Source of the DNA: an uncultured bacterium
GTDB lineage: Bacteria; Cyanobacteriota; Vampirovibrionia; Gastranaerophilales; Gastranaerophilaceae
Assembly: GCA_902763805.1 (NCBI GenBank)
Contig: CACWTN010000009.1
Span: 1-64,000, forward strand
DNA: 64,000 nucleotides
Direction: 5' to 3'
Shown: one piece after another, positions 1 to 8,485 of the stretch
How positions within the stretch are numbered: the stretch's first letter is position 1
How the letters are laid out: every line of letters starts with the position of its first letter
Program-made: the position numbers and the translations under genes
Notes under the pieces: generated by a model
What the model was told of the DNA's origin: nothing
Databases searched by the model: none
What the model saw: the letters and a program-made list of their open reading frames with translations, nothing else

Positions 1-2
1 CA

Positions 3-36
3 TATATATAAAGTATATAACTTTTTAGAAATTGCC
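3..36 (-). promoter_or_regulatory. Class B promoter-like element, copy 1, reading leftward out of the window
   Basis: On the minus strand GGCAATTT (29-36) is followed by CTTTATATATA (3-13), with exactly 23 bases from the first G to the C. The same arrangement recurs before 2172 (-), 2736 (+), 50667 (+) and at 56047 (+). The gene it would serve lies left of the window. That it is a promoter is inferred from recurrence, fixed spacing and placement before genes. Confidence 0.5.
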
Positions 37-236
37 TTTTTTATTCCAAATTGTTAAGTTTTGTAAAATTGAATTTTTTTTCGGGTAAATTTCTTTACAA
101 TCAAAATCTGTCAGCAGAAGGATACAAAGCTTAAAACACAGTAATAATGTAGTTTTTACACTTATTAGCACCCTTTACAAAAGTGATTATTTGAGTTAAC
201 ATGTTGGCATAGAGAATATAAGGAAAGTGTGTGACA

Positions 237-644
237 ATGATTCAACCTGTAAATGCCTTTACCCCTAAGGTGTTGTTTAGGGGCGAAACAGTAAATGATC
301 CTAAAGAGTCTGTAAAAAAAGAAACAAGAAAAAGACTTGCTCTTGCCAATGCTGCGGGAATATCGGTTGTATTAGGTGCTGCGACGACAGCGATTGCAAG
401 AAGTAACACATCCTCATGGCGCCATGCCGGATATTTCGGAATTGGTGCGGCTTTAATATCAATGATGTTTCTTGGACCGGGGTTTTTGTACAAATCAGGA
501 ATAAACACAACAAAAGCTGCTGACAAGGACATTTTTGCGCATGAGGTAGATGTGCCAAAAAAGTTACTGAATGATGCAGGAGACATTTCTGCCGCGGCAA
601 AAAATACAACAAAGGCAACAATAAAGGCAATGCCAAAAATATAA
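237..644 (+). CDS. Small membrane protein of unknown function with N-terminal FRG motif
   Basis: Encodes 135 residues. I chose ATG 237 over the in-frame GTG at 231 because AGGAAAG (221-227) then sits 9 bases upstream; the GTG would leave only 3. The protein opens MIQPVNAF and has LFRGET at about residues 12-17, a motif shared with several other short proteins in the window (see findings). Two hydrophobic stretches follow (about residues 36-53 and 66-85), so it is probably membrane-associated. The C-terminal third is Ala/Lys-rich. It converges on the 652-1092 gene with 7 bases between the stops and no clear terminator. No family recognised. Confidence 0.65.
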   Translation: MIQPVNAFTPKVLFRGETVNDPKESVKKETRKRLALANAAGISVVLGAATTAIARSNTSSWRHAGYFGIGAALISMMFLGPGFLYKSGINTTKAADKDIFAHEVDVPKKLLNDAGDISAAAKNTTKATIKAMPKI

Positions 645-651
645 TTAAGGC

Positions 652-1092
652 TTATTCGTCTATCGGAGCGGTCTTACCAAGACCGAAGCCTTCTTTTGCA
701 ACCTGATACAAGCCGAATATACCCACACCCCATGCTCCGGCTTTTTGGATTTTTCCTTTAGCTCCCAATGCTATTGATGAGAATATTATCGGAATAACAT
801 TATCACCAAGCGTGCTTATAAAACCTTCAACAAACCCCTTCACCTTTCCGTAAACAGGAACTATCGGGTTTTTCATTCTTAAATCAGCCACTTTTTTCTG
901 CATAGCACCTGCCGTATAGCTTGCAGAGCTGTTTGAACGTTCTGCTGCAACAACTTTTTCAAACACATCTGCAGTCATATCGGCCGCTACAGCAGAAGAA
1001 TGATGCTGTGCCATTCCGTATGCATCATAAGTTACTGCAGCTAAACCTGCAATACCGACTGTCTTACATACTATGTTTGAAACAATGCCCAT
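652..1092 (-). CDS. Hypothetical membrane-associated protein
   Basis: 146 residues, no family recognised. There are hydrophobic segments at the N-terminus (about residues 5-22) and in the C-terminal half (VIPIIFSSIALGA; WGVGIFGLYQVA), with a charged middle. It starts 12 bases after the stop of the 355-residue gene (1105-2172), so the two are probably one transcript driven by the class B element at 2204-2235. The ribosome site is weak (AAGGGCAAAGACTT before ATG), consistent with translation following the upstream gene. Confidence 0.6.
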   Translation of the reverse strand: MGIVSNIVCKTVGIAGLAAVTYDAYGMAQHHSSAVAADMTADVFEKVVAAERSNSSASYTAGAMQKKVADLRMKNPIVPVYGKVKGFVEGFISTLGDNVIPIIFSSIALGAKGKIQKAGAWGVGIFGLYQVAKEGFGLGKTAPIDE

Positions 1093-1104
1093 AAGTCTTT
1101 GCCC

Positions 1105-2172
1105 TTATTTTCCTTCCTTATCCTTTACCGAAGGATTCGGAATGTTTTTAACTTCTACGCCAGCTGCCATTTTAAGCAGTATATCCGCTGCCTGAAGAAC
1201 ATCTTCTTTGTCAGAGTTCGGATTTGACTGAATATTATGTAATAATTTTACAGTGTAATCATTTCCGCTTGCCAGCTGAGAACTGAATGCTGAAAGAGCT
1301 GCAATTCTTACAAGTTTGTTAGGGTCCTGCATCATCTTGTTTAAGAGTGCATTCAGTGCAGCATCATCATATCTGTCCTTGTCCTCATCAAGCCTTGTTA
1401 AAATCTCTTTTGATGCCATAAGACGAATTTCGTCATTTGGATTATTCAGATAATTTTCAAGAGATTTTATATATTCATCAGTAAGTGCAACTATCTTTGT
1501 TTCCTTTGTATTCTTTTTTTCTTCGTTTAGTTCAGCTTCACGTTCTGCCAAATCCTCCTTTATATTATCTGATTTTGACATATCGTTATCAGCCTGCCCG
1601 TTTCCCTGCGCATACATTCTGTAACGTCCTGCCGTATAGTCATCATTCCTTTGCTGCGTATTTCGGGTATCTACATATTGTTCATTATAGTAAGATAATT
1701 TGTCGTTATCAGCTGAAACACTGTTTACATCTGTTTTTTCTGTTTCACTTGTTTTATTTGATACACTCTGAGCATTTACAGAATCTTTTGCATCATTACC
1801 GTTTACCGCATAGTTATAATTATTCAGATAATACTGAGCGGGATATGAACCTGAATATCCTGTATCAGCATTATTATTCCGCGAATACACCGGTATTCTG
1901 TAAGGATTATTTTTCTGTTCTGATATATCAGCGCCGGGGTTTTGAGCTGCATTAGAATTAAGCGCATTCACTCCCCCCTGATTTACCCCCTGGGGATAAG
2001 TAACATAATTATTGTTTTGGTAATTTGGCAAACCATTTTGCACAACTCCGCAATATCCGCTGTTTATGCAAGGCAAAGACCTGCCGTCTGAGCCAACGTT
2101 TACAGCCGGATTCATTATTTGTATTGTTACGCCTGAATAATTCGGTTGGGGATTTATCGCTGGATTTGTCAT
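1105..2172 (-). CDS. Asn/Gln/Tyr-rich protein with C-terminal HEAT-like helices
   Basis: 355 residues, two parts. The first ~200 residues are low-complexity and rich in Asn, Gln, Tyr, Ser and Pro. About residues 205-230 are charged. About residues 230-335 form amphipathic helix pairs with a HEAT-repeat look (NPNDEIRLMASKEIL, DPNKLVRIAALSAF), which usually mediates protein binding. No signal peptide. It is first gene of a two-gene minus-strand unit with 652-1092. Upstream lies a class B element (2204-2235) and a GTAAC word (2251-2255). Function unknown; a scaffold or surface role would be a guess. Confidence 0.65.
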   Translation of the reverse strand: MTNPAINPQPNYSGVTIQIMNPAVNVGSDGRSLPCINSGYCGVVQNGLPNYQNNNYVTYPQGVNQGGVNALNSNAAQNPGADISEQKNNPYRIPVYSRNNNADTGYSGSYPAQYYLNNYNYAVNGNDAKDSVNAQSVSNKTSETEKTDVNSVSADNDKLSYYNEQYVDTRNTQQRNDDYTAGRYRMYAQGNGQADNDMSKSDNIKEDLAEREAELNEEKKNTKETKIVALTDEYIKSLENYLNNPNDEIRLMASKEILTRLDEDKDRYDDAALNALLNKMMQDPNKLVRIAALSAFSSQLASGNDYTVKLLHNIQSNPNSDKEDVLQAADILLKMAAGVEVKNIPNPSVKDKEGK

Positions 2173-2203
2173 AACAAAATTACCTTTTCTTACACACTAT
2201 ACT

Positions 2204-2235
2204 TATATAAAGTATTATTCTATCGAAAAATTGCT
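2204..2235 (-). promoter_or_regulatory. Class B promoter-like element, copy 2
   Basis: Minus strand AGCAATTTTT (from 2235) and CTTTATATAAG (from 2212) are exactly 23 bases apart, as in the other four copies. It lies about 30 bases before ATG 2172. The first base is A rather than G and the downstream box ends AAG instead of TATA, making it the most divergent copy. Confidence 0.45.
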
Positions 2236-2357
2236 TTATACAAATATTTTTGTAACGAATTGTTAATAATAACAAACCAAACCAAATCCGGCACAATAAA
2301 ACAAACCCTATTTCGGCCTGATATTTTATATCCCTGCTATTTATACTGATTTAAATA

Positions 2358-2546
2358 TTAACCCAATAATTCGGTTAAGATAGTTGCATTTTCTTCTGCT
2401 TTTAAATTGTTAGAAATTTTATTTCTTTTTATATAAACACGGAGAGCTTCCCTAATCAATTCACTTCTGGTTCTTTGTTCAGAAGAAGCTACGTTGTCTA
2501 CTCTGCTTAAGAAATCATTTGACATTGAAATTAAGACTCTAGCCAT
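2358..2546 (-). CDS. Ribbon-helix-helix (CopG/Arc type) DNA-binding protein
   Basis: 62 residues. The N-terminus has the RHH pattern: a short beta strand (RVLISMSNDFLSRVD) followed by two helices containing RTRSELIREALRVYIK, which is typical of CopG-like repressors and antitoxins. A strong ribosome site, GGAGGG, lies 4-9 bases before ATG. No toxin gene adjoins it: upstream is the promoter region of the 823-residue gene and downstream the 2172 promoter region. It is more likely a stand-alone regulator, possibly of its divergent neighbour, than half of a toxin-antitoxin pair. Confidence 0.8.
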   Translation of the reverse strand: MARVLISMSNDFLSRVDNVASSEQRTRSELIREALRVYIKRNKISNNLKAEENATILTELLG

Positions 2547-2675
2547 ATTCCCTCCATATCACCAACTTATTATATCATATAAATAACTTATTACAAGAGT
2601 ATATCTATTTTATATTTACCAAATCGTTACAAATTTAATTTTTATTAAGTTTTGTAAAGCAAAATTAAAAAAAAA

Positions 2676-2709
2676 GTCAATTTTCAAAATAATGCAAACT
2701 TTATATATA
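2676..2709 (+). promoter_or_regulatory. Class B promoter-like element, copy 3
   Basis: GTCAATTTT (from 2676) and CTTTATATATA (2699-2709) are 23 bases apart. The word AAGTTTTGTAAA starts 29 bases upstream of the first box (2647), the same distance as in copy 4 (50491 to 50520). A GTTAC word lies at 2626-2630. The gene start is 26 bases downstream. Confidence 0.55.
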
Positions 2710-2735
2710 TAAGGATATAAAAAAAGAGGTATAAC

Positions 2736-5207
2736 ATGAATCCGTTTATGATGTCAAACATATTTATGGGACCAATGGGTATGAGCATATCTCCAATGTG
2801 CGGCTTTGGAGTAAGTATGCCATACTACGGATTGAATGACCCCTTTACATTTATGAATAATCCTATTTTCAGGAACACAACTTACGATTATTTATTAAAT
2901 CCGATGTTAGCTGTACAACCTAATCAGGCACAGCTTTATACACCAATGAATATGTTCGGCAGCACTCAGCTTCCTTTGTTTAATAACTTCCCCGGAGTAA
3001 ATCCGGTAAATCCATGGGCTCCGAGAGAAACCAAGGAAGAAAGAGAAGCTCGTGAAGCAAGAGAGGCTGAAGAGAAAAAACCTGAAAATGTTGCAAAAAA
3101 AGAAAAGATTGAAGATTACAAAAAACAATTCGCAAAATTTAAAGAATTAACTGATGATGACATAAAAGACAGCGAAGAATTCAAAGAATTGGAAGCTCAG
3201 TACAATGAAGCATTAAAAGAAAAAGATATCAACAAACGTCTTGAAAAATTAGAAGAAGTATTTAAGCAATTCAGCAAAGAAACATTAACAAAGTTAGCAT
3301 TAGCTGACAAAGACATTGATTCTATGCTGTTCTTAATCGGATACAATTTCCCTTCATCAACTTCTTACAAGCATAAACTTAATGAAAGCAAACATGAAGT
3401 TGACTGGAGATCTACACTTACTCAAATGGAAGCTAACCTCAAGAAAGATGATGCAACAACCATCGGATTCCTTGGAGCTGAAATGTTAAACAATGAAAAA
3501 AATCCGAAAAACAGAACTCAGATTTTACAAATTATAAGTGTTTGGAATGATAATCACAAAGATGAAAGCAACAGAAGTATTTTGAGAAAATTAGCAGATT
3601 ACATTCCTAATAACGAACAAATCGTAAACTGGAAAGCCGGAGTAGAGGGACTTGTTATTGCTCTTGTAGAAAAAGCTGACAGTTTTGCAGAAAAGAACGG
3701 CGGCAGCGATAAATTTGATATTATGATAAAACAGCGTACAAAATTGGCTGATTTATTAAAAGCTAAAGTTACTGATAACAAAAAGATAACAAAACCTGAT
3801 GTTCTGGCAATTGCAAAAGAATTTGAAAAACTTTATGCAATGCTCAGATTGCAGGAAGCAGAAGTTGCAAACAGAAAAATTGTTGAAAAATATGCAGAAA
3901 AAATGAACGCCATCAAGGAAGGCGCAATTCCTGATGACATTATAATTAAAGAAACAAAAGAAGATTTGGAAGCTGAAGGCATCAATATCAGCAATATAGA
4001 ACTTGATGAACTTCCTGAAAAAGACAGAGGCTTCAGAGTAAACACAAGTCATAATAATACTGCAATGCAGGAAATAGATAAATTAGATGATCCGCAGAAA
4101 AAAATAGATGCACTTGTTGCAGAACCAAATAAAAAATTAAAAGGTGTCGCAAACAATAATGGTGTATATGAAACTACCAACAGCAGTACAAATGCACCTA
4201 AAAAATACTTTGCAATATCTGAAGACGATAAGATTGTTGAAGTAAAATTAAACACAAAAACAAACAAGTATGAAGCGGTATCGGCAGATGAAGTAACAGC
4301 AGAAGAAATCGGTCAGTATGTTGATACAATTTCAGCATTAGACCGCTACATCAAAGAAGGTAAAATAAAAGCATCTGCTTATACAAAAGGCGTTTATCTT
4401 TCTGTAGACCAGCATCCTGATAAACACAGCGATGTATTTGTTATCAGAAACAATAAACTTGTAAAAGTTAAAGGGATAATATACCGTAACGGAACTATCA
4501 AATTAAATAACGGCAAAGAGACTACTCTGAGCCAGTTAACAGACGATGACGTAACAGAAGTAACATCAAAGAAAGATATTTATACAAAAAGTGCACAAGC
4601 TGCAGCAAAAAAGCCAACTAAAAAGACTACTGCAAGCAAGAGTGCATCAAAAGCAAAAGAAACAGAAGAAACAAAAAATGAAAAAGAATCTAAAATAGAA
4701 AAAACTAAATCAGACAATGAAAGTGAAACCTATAAACAAGGTTTATCAACAGCAGATTGGATAGACGGTCCTACAGATGACATTTACTATACACAAATAA
4801 ATGATTACCTAAATAACTTAGATTCAAGTGATGTTTTTGATTACCTTGCAGGTTTCTACTCCAAAAACTTCTACGAAGGAATCATAGAATACCTTGATGA
4901 TGAACAAGATAACGGCGCAATTACAATGACAGCCAAGAAAAATTTAATAACTGCATTTGTTGAGTTTGCAAAATCAAAAGGAATATCTGAATCAGATTCA
5001 AGAATAAGAACAATCGAGCTCATCCTCAAAAAATACGAAAGTGACAGCGCACAGGAATGCACAACATTTAACCACGGCGGCGGCTGGTGCAGTTTCACAA
5101 GAGGCATTTGGAACGGTATCTCCAGTATCTTCGGAGACAGTAAAACCGACAACGAAGTTCTTGACGATAATATGAAATCATTATTCAATGAGTTAAAAGA
5201 AAATTAA
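2736..5207 (+). CDS. Large unknown protein with Met-rich N-terminus and long charged helical body
   Basis: 823 residues, no family recognised. Residues 1-90 are rich in Met, Phe, Pro, Asn and Gly (MGPMGMSISPMCGF), with no classical signal peptide. From about residue 95 the protein is highly charged and probably coiled coil or helical (KEEREAREAREAEEKK). A Lys/Thr/Ser/Glu-rich linker covers about residues 610-670. A helical C-terminal region ends with a Cys/Trp patch (TTFNHGGGWCSF). A ribosome site (AAAAGAGG) precedes ATG, a class B element lies just upstream and a hairpin terminator follows. Codon use resembles its neighbours. The layout resembles a large exported or surface protein; that is inference only. 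Confidence 0.7.
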   Translation: MNPFMMSNIFMGPMGMSISPMCGFGVSMPYYGLNDPFTFMNNPIFRNTTYDYLLNPMLAVQPNQAQLYTPMNMFGSTQLPLFNNFPGVNPVNPWAPRETKEEREAREAREAEEKKPENVAKKEKIEDYKKQFAKFKELTDDDIKDSEEFKELEAQYNEALKEKDINKRLEKLEEVFKQFSKETLTKLALADKDIDSMLFLIGYNFPSSTSYKHKLNESKHEVDWRSTLTQMEANLKKDDATTIGFLGAEMLNNEKNPKNRTQILQIISVWNDNHKDESNRSILRKLADYIPNNEQIVNWKAGVEGLVIALVEKADSFAEKNGGSDKFDIMIKQRTKLADLLKAKVTDNKKITKPDVLAIAKEFEKLYAMLRLQEAEVANRKIVEKYAEKMNAIKEGAIPDDIIIKETKEDLEAEGINISNIELDELPEKDRGFRVNTSHNNTAMQEIDKLDDPQKKIDALVAEPNKKLKGVANNNGVYETTNSSTNAPKKYFAISEDDKIVEVKLNTKTNKYEAVSADEVTAEEIGQYVDTISALDRYIKEGKIKASAYTKGVYLSVDQHPDKHSDVFVIRNNKLVKVKGIIYRNGTIKLNNGKETTLSQLTDDDVTEVTSKKDIYTKSAQAAAKKPTKKTTASKSASKAKETEETKNEKESKIEKTKSDNESETYKQGLSTADWIDGPTDDIYYTQINDYLNNLDSSDVFDYLAGFYSKNFYEGIIEYLDDEQDNGAITMTAKKNLITAFVEFAKSKGISESDSRIRTIELILKKYESDSAQECTTFNHGGGWCSFTRGIWNGISSIFGDSKTDNEVLDDNMKSLFNELKEN

Positions 5208-5239
5208 TAAATAAGATGTAAGATGGGTTGTTAAAAATT

Positions 5240-5265
5240 GCCGAACAAAAAGTTCGGCTTTTTTT
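5240..5265. terminator. Bidirectional hairpin terminator
   Basis: GCCGAAC (5240-5246) pairs with GTTCGGC (5252-5258), with a T run on the plus side and AATTTTT on the minus side. It closes the 823-residue gene and lies just past the 3' end of the candidate 6S RNA on the other strand. Confidence 0.85.
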
Positions 5266-5269
5266 ATGC

Positions 5270-5445
5270 AAAAAAACTTTATATAAGTGTGATTTTGTTT
5301 CCTGCCGGAATAGCAGGTGGGTGAGTGCCTTTAAAGTTCCGTTTCCCGCTGGCGATTTTGTATCGACGGGTATACTTCTTCATTAACAGAGCTTACTCTC
5401 CCTTTTATAAAAAATGTAGGAACAAAATAAACACCTATATAAAGT
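5270..5445 (-). ncRNA. ssrS: Probable 6S RNA (regulator of RNA polymerase)
   Basis: An untranslated ~175-base transcript is predicted. A good minus-strand promoter (5452-5480) starts it near 5445. The first ~27 bases (plus 5419-5445) pair almost perfectly with the last ~27 (plus 5276-5302), followed by a T run (plus 5270-5276). The interior holds a small hairpin CCTGC-TATTCCG-GCAGG next to the closing stem and GC-rich segments. Long closing stem, open centre, small 3' hairpin and terminal stem are the 6S architecture, and 6S mimics an open promoter to bind RNA polymerase. The stem and promoter are seen; the 6S identity is inferred. Any other structured sRNA is the alternative. Confidence 0.6.
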
Positions 5446-5451
5446 AATGAT

Positions 5452-5480
5452 ATTATGACATATTTATACAGCTTTAGCAA
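5452..5480 (-). promoter_or_regulatory. Promoter of the candidate 6S RNA
   Basis: Minus strand TTGCTA (5475-5480) and CATAAT (5452-5457) are separated by 17 bases, the ideal spacing for the housekeeping sigma factor. The predicted start falls exactly where the long closing stem begins. Confidence 0.65.
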
Positions 5481-5576
5481 GATGCCGATCCGTTTATAAA
5501 AAAATTGTTCACCCATTCCCCCCACTTGCAGTGATATTTGTTTGTGTTAGCATGGAATCATAAGGAGAAATATATT

Positions 5577-5879
5577 ATGAAAAATTATGAATTATTGACA
5601 ATTTTTAAACCGAGTCTTGACTCTGACGAGCTGGACAAAGCTGTTGATAAAATCTCTGCAGATATCAAATCTGCTAAAGGTGAAGTATCTTCAGTAGACA
5701 AAATGGGAAGAAAGAAACTTGCTTATGATCTTCAGGGATACAGAGATGGTTTCTTTACTAATATGATAGTTTCACTTCCTGCAGACGCTATCGTTGAGTT
5801 CAAAAGAAATCTTAAACTTAACGACAATGTTTTAAGATTTATGTTTATGGAAGTTTCTAAGAAAGCTCAGACTGTTTAA
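5577..5879 (+). CDS. rpsF: 30S ribosomal protein S6
   Basis: 100 residues, usual length for S6, which binds S18 in the central domain of the 30S platform. The start MKNYELLTIFKPSLDSDE and the DKMGRKKLAYDLQGYRDGFF segment are typical. ATG 5577 is preceded by AAGGAG (5562-5567); an upstream in-frame start at 5538 would add 13 residues that do not look like S6. First gene of the rpsF-ssb-rpsR unit, 18 bases before ssb. The unit carries two additional small genes (6317-6511 and 6841-7029) and no rplI. Confidence 0.97.
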   Translation: MKNYELLTIFKPSLDSDELDKAVDKISADIKSAKGEVSSVDKMGRKKLAYDLQGYRDGFFTNMIVSLPADAIVEFKRNLKLNDNVLRFMFMEVSKKAQTV

Positions 5880-5897
5880 GATTAACGAGGAATACTT

Positions 5898-6302
5898 ATG
5901 ACATTAGCAAAAGCAGTTGTTACAGGCTCTGTATACAGAGCACCGGAAAAGCGTTACACTCAGAATAATATTCCTGTTTCGTCATTTGTACTCAACATAG
6001 GCGACAGAGAGGAAATGTTACTCAGAGTAATTGCTAAACGTACTTCTCTGGATGAAGTTGTTTCATCTCTCGGGAAAGACGACAGAGTCCTGGTTGAAGG
6101 CAGACTGCAGATTACGACGGTAAAGAATGAAAGCGGAAATGACAGAAAAATCTTTGAGATTGATGCAAACTCTGTCGAGCCAATTTCTGCAACAACAGGA
6201 ACCGGAGCAACAGCATCTTCTTCAAATGAAGAAATTGTAAAATTTCCTAAGGAAGAAGAATTCACCGACGAACTTATCGGAGAAGACGAAATTCCGTTCT
6301 AA
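5898..6302 (+). CDS. ssb: Single-stranded DNA-binding protein
   Basis: 134 residues: an OB-fold domain over about residues 1-105 and a flexible Ser/Thr/Glu-rich tail. The tail ends in DEIPF, a variant of the DDIPF acidic tip that recruits replication and repair partners. It starts MTLAKAVVTGSVYRAPE with a GAGG ribosome site. It lies between rpsF and rpsR, the classical position. Slightly short compared with the common 150-180 residues because the linker is short. Confidence 0.95.
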   Translation: MTLAKAVVTGSVYRAPEKRYTQNNIPVSSFVLNIGDREEMLLRVIAKRTSLDEVVSSLGKDDRVLVEGRLQITTVKNESGNDRKIFEIDANSVEPISATTGTGATASSSNEEIVKFPKEEEFTDELIGEDEIPF

Positions 6303-6316
6303 CAAGGTAAATAAAA

Positions 6317-6511
6317 ATGAAAGTACAACCGATTAATAGTTACAGTACATCGTACAAAGGCTCAAAGATTCCGAAATCAGCGAAACTGGTTAACATGAAA
6401 AAGCAGAATGATATTGAAGCCTTAGAATTGGCAAGTGCGTTTAAAAAATTTGAAGAAGACTTCAGAACAGCAATACAAACATTTGTATATATGGTAAAAA
6501 ATATAGGCTAG
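6317..6511 (+). CDS. Small protein of unknown function with N-terminal YKG motif, inside the rpsF operon
   Basis: 64 residues, opening [21 protein letters not shown] at about residues 12-16 matches the F/Y-[KRQ]-[GS] motif near the start of several other short proteins here, most closely the MIQPVNAF...FRGE start of the 237-644 gene. The rest is a charged helix ending VYMVKNIG. It sits 14 bases after ssb and 16 before rpsR, so it is co-transcribed with essential ribosomal genes, which suggests stable expression. The ribosome site is modest (AAGGTAAATAAAA before ATG). No family recognised. Confidence 0.7.
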   Translation: MKVQPINSYSTSYKGSKIPKSAKLVNMKKQNDIEALELASAFKKFEEDFRTAIQTFVYMVKNIG

Positions 6512-6527
6512 AAAGGCAAACAAAACA

Positions 6528-6761
6528 ATGGCAAAACAAGATGCAGCAGATAGAAAGAAAAAGAAAACATGCAGTTTTTGTGCTGAACATGTTGATTCTA
6601 TCGATTACAAAGATGCAGCAAAACTTAAAAGATACTTAACTGAAGCAGGAAAAATTATTCCGAGACGTGTAACAGGAAACTGCGCAAGACACCAGAGAAT
6701 GATTACAACTGCTATCAAAAGAGCAAGAGAAGCTGCAATCATCAGCTATGTATTTGACTAA
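6528..6761 (+). CDS. rpsR: 30S ribosomal protein S18
   Basis: 77 residues, partner of S6 on the 30S platform. It has the characteristic core [19 protein letters not shown] followed by [13 protein letters not shown]. An N-terminal CSFC pair plus the Cys and His in GNCARH could form a zinc-binding set, as in the Cys-containing class of S18. Ribosome site GAAAGGCAAAC before ATG. Standard third gene of the unit. Confidence 0.96.
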   Translation: MAKQDAADRKKKKTCSFCAEHVDSIDYKDAAKLKRYLTEAGKIIPRRVTGNCARHQRMITTAIKRAREAAIISYVFD

Positions 6762-6840
6762 TACATAAGAAAAATTTACGGGAATGGCGGATTATTCTGT
6801 CATTCCTGTATTATTTATTATCCAGTTTAAGGAGAAAACA

Positions 6841-7029
6841 ATGACAACACAAATTACAATAAGATCAGACAGAGATACAGATTACGTTTTTCAGTACAAA
6901 GGTGAAGATGTTACACTTAAAGCCGGCGGAATCTTAAGTATAGCAGACGGTTTGGATGAAGTTGTACTTCCTACCTGTGCAATGAAAATTGTTAAGAATT
7001 TAATCGTTATTAAAGGTGACGTAAAATAG
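6841..7029 (+). CDS. Small beta-rich protein of unknown function
   Basis: 62 residues starting at ATG 6841 with AAGGAGA directly upstream (6829-6835). A longer in-frame start at 6784 lacks a ribosome site and would cross an intergenic hairpin. The sequence alternates short polar and hydrophobic strands (ITIRSDRDTDYVFQYKGEDV) and ends VIKGDVK, suggesting a small beta-barrel fold. A single Cys is present. It follows rpsR by 79 bases and precedes the tuf promoter. No family recognised. Confidence 0.7.
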   Translation: MTTQITIRSDRDTDYVFQYKGEDVTLKAGGILSIADGLDEVVLPTCAMKIVKNLIVIKGDVK

Positions 7030-7057
7030 TATAGTCATAAAAGCATGGTAATACTAA

Positions 7058-7085
7058 TTGACAATACATCTTTATTGTATAAAAT
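7058..7085 (+). promoter_or_regulatory. Probable housekeeping promoter of tuf
   Basis: TTGACA (7058-7063, a perfect -35) and TAAAAT (7080-7085) are 16 bases apart, about 65 bases before the tuf start, which has an AAGGAG ribosome site (7136-7141). Confidence 0.6.
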
Positions 7086-7150
7086 TGTAGTATAACTTAG
7101 TAAGGTATAAGTTAACGTAGTATATTTAATCAAAGAAGGAGATTAATCTC

Positions 7151-8359
7151 ATGGCACGTGAAAAGTATGAACGTACGAAACCACACGTTAACGTAGGTAC
7201 AATAGGCCACGTTGACCACGGTAAAACAACATTGACAGCAGCTATTTCTGGTGTATTAGCTGCAGCAGGTAAAGCAGATGCTAAGAAATTTGATGAAATC
7301 GACGCTGCTCCTGAAGAAAGAGCAAGAGGTATAACCATCTCTACAGCTCACATTGAATACGAAACAGATGCAAGACACTATGCTCACGTAGACTGCCCAG
7401 GCCACGCAGACTATGTTAAGAACATGATTACAGGTGCTGCTCAGATGGACGGAGCTATCCTCGTTGTTGCAGCTACTGATGGTGCAATGCCTCAAACTCG
7501 TGAACACATTCTTCTTGCTAGACAAGTTGGTGTTCCGAAATTGGTTGTATTCTTGAACAAATGTGATATGGTTGATGACCCTGAATTATTAGAATTAGTT
7601 GAAATGGAAGTTAGAGAACTTCTTTCATCTTATGAATTCGACGGTGACAACATTCCGTTTATCCATGGTTCAGCTCTTAAAGCTTTGGAAGCTGTTCAAG
7701 CTAATCCGAACATCGCTAGAGGCGCTGACAAGTGGGTTGATAAGATTTGGGAATTGATGGATGCTATCGACAGCTACATCCCGACTCCTGAACGTGATTT
7801 AGACAAACCATTCTTGATGCCTATCGAAGATATCTTCTCTATCACAGGTCGTGGTACAGTTGCTACAGGTAGAGTTGAAAGAGGTATCGTTAAAGTTGGT
7901 GACGAAGTTGAATTAGTTGGTTTAGGCGAAACTAAGAAAACTACAGTAACCGGTGTTGAAATGTTCAGAAAATCTCTTGACCAAGGTCAAGCAGGTGACA
8001 ACATTGGTGCATTGTTAAGAGGTATTGATAAGACTGAAATCCAACGTGGTCAAGTTCTTGCAAAACCTGGTTCAATTCACCCGCACACTAAATTTACTGC
8101 TAACGTTTACGTTTTGACAAAAGAAGAAGGCGGACGTCACACTCCATTCTTCCCTGGTTACAGACCTCAATTCTACATCAGAACAACTGACGTTACCGGT
8201 TCTATCAAATTCGACGGCGAAATGGTAATGCCTGGTGATAACGTAGTTATGGACGTTGAACTTATCGCTCCTGTAGCTATCGAACAAGGTATGAGATTCG
8301 CTATCCGTGAAGGCGGTAGAACAGTTGGTGCTGGTGTTGTTGACAAAATTATTGAATAG
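7151..8359 (+). CDS. tuf: Elongation factor Tu
   Basis: 402 residues, within the usual EF-Tu range; delivers aminoacyl-tRNA to the ribosome as a GTPase. The G1 motif GHVDHGKT is at residues 19-26, DCPGH at 81-85 and NKCD at about 136-139, followed by the two beta-barrel domains ([21 protein letters not shown]). It is transcribed alone from its own promoter and closed by a strong hairpin (8391-8417), not inside a str operon with fusA. Its codons are strongly biased to a preferred subset (GGT, GAA, AAA), as expected for a very highly expressed gene. Confidence 0.98.
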   Translation: MAREKYERTKPHVNVGTIGHVDHGKTTLTAAISGVLAAAGKADAKKFDEIDAAPEERARGITISTAHIEYETDARHYAHVDCPGHADYVKNMITGAAQMDGAILVVAATDGAMPQTREHILLARQVGVPKLVVFLNKCDMVDDPELLELVEMEVRELLSSYEFDGDNIPFIHGSALKALEAVQANPNIARGADKWVDKIWELMDAIDSYIPTPERDLDKPFLMPIEDIFSITGRGTVATGRVERGIVKVGDEVELVGLGETKKTTVTGVEMFRKSLDQGQAGDNIGALLRGIDKTEIQRGQVLAKPGSIHPHTKFTANVYVLTKEEGGRHTPFFPGYRPQFYIRTTDVTGSIKFDGEMVMPGDNVVMDVELIAPVAIEQGMRFAIREGGRTVGAGVVDKIIE

Positions 8360-8390
8360 TAGTTTTTCATAACGCTACATACAAGTTGAA

Positions 8391-8417
8391 AGAGCGGCAA
8401 AATTGCCGCTCTTTTTA
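8391..8417 (+). terminator. Intrinsic terminator of tuf
   Basis: AGAGCGGCAA / TTGCCGCTCT stem with a two-base loop, followed by TTTTT. Confidence 0.93.
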
Positions 8418-8485
8418 TATTGAAAAACACTATACAAAATGTTAGAATTTTATATAATTGTATAAATAATTAAAAGGCAGGAAAG

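Noticed and set aside
2146-2349. A 67-codon plus-strand frame between 2172 and 2358
   Set aside because: It runs through the promoter region of the divergent 2172 gene, has no ribosome site and has low-complexity, AT-driven composition. It is not a toxin partner for the RHH protein.
2358-2546. Toxin-antitoxin pair
   Set aside because: Only the RHH protein is present; no plausible toxin frame adjoins it on either side.
5475-5492. GCCGATCC near 5482 as another sigma-28 -10 box
   Set aside because: No TAAAGTTT at 11-base spacing upstream; the region is explained by the 6S-like promoter on the other strand.
5331-5525. A 64-codon minus-strand frame upstream of rpsF
   Set aside because: It overlaps the promoter and body of the strongly structured 6S-like RNA, has no ribosome site that fits, and its sequence resembles no protein.
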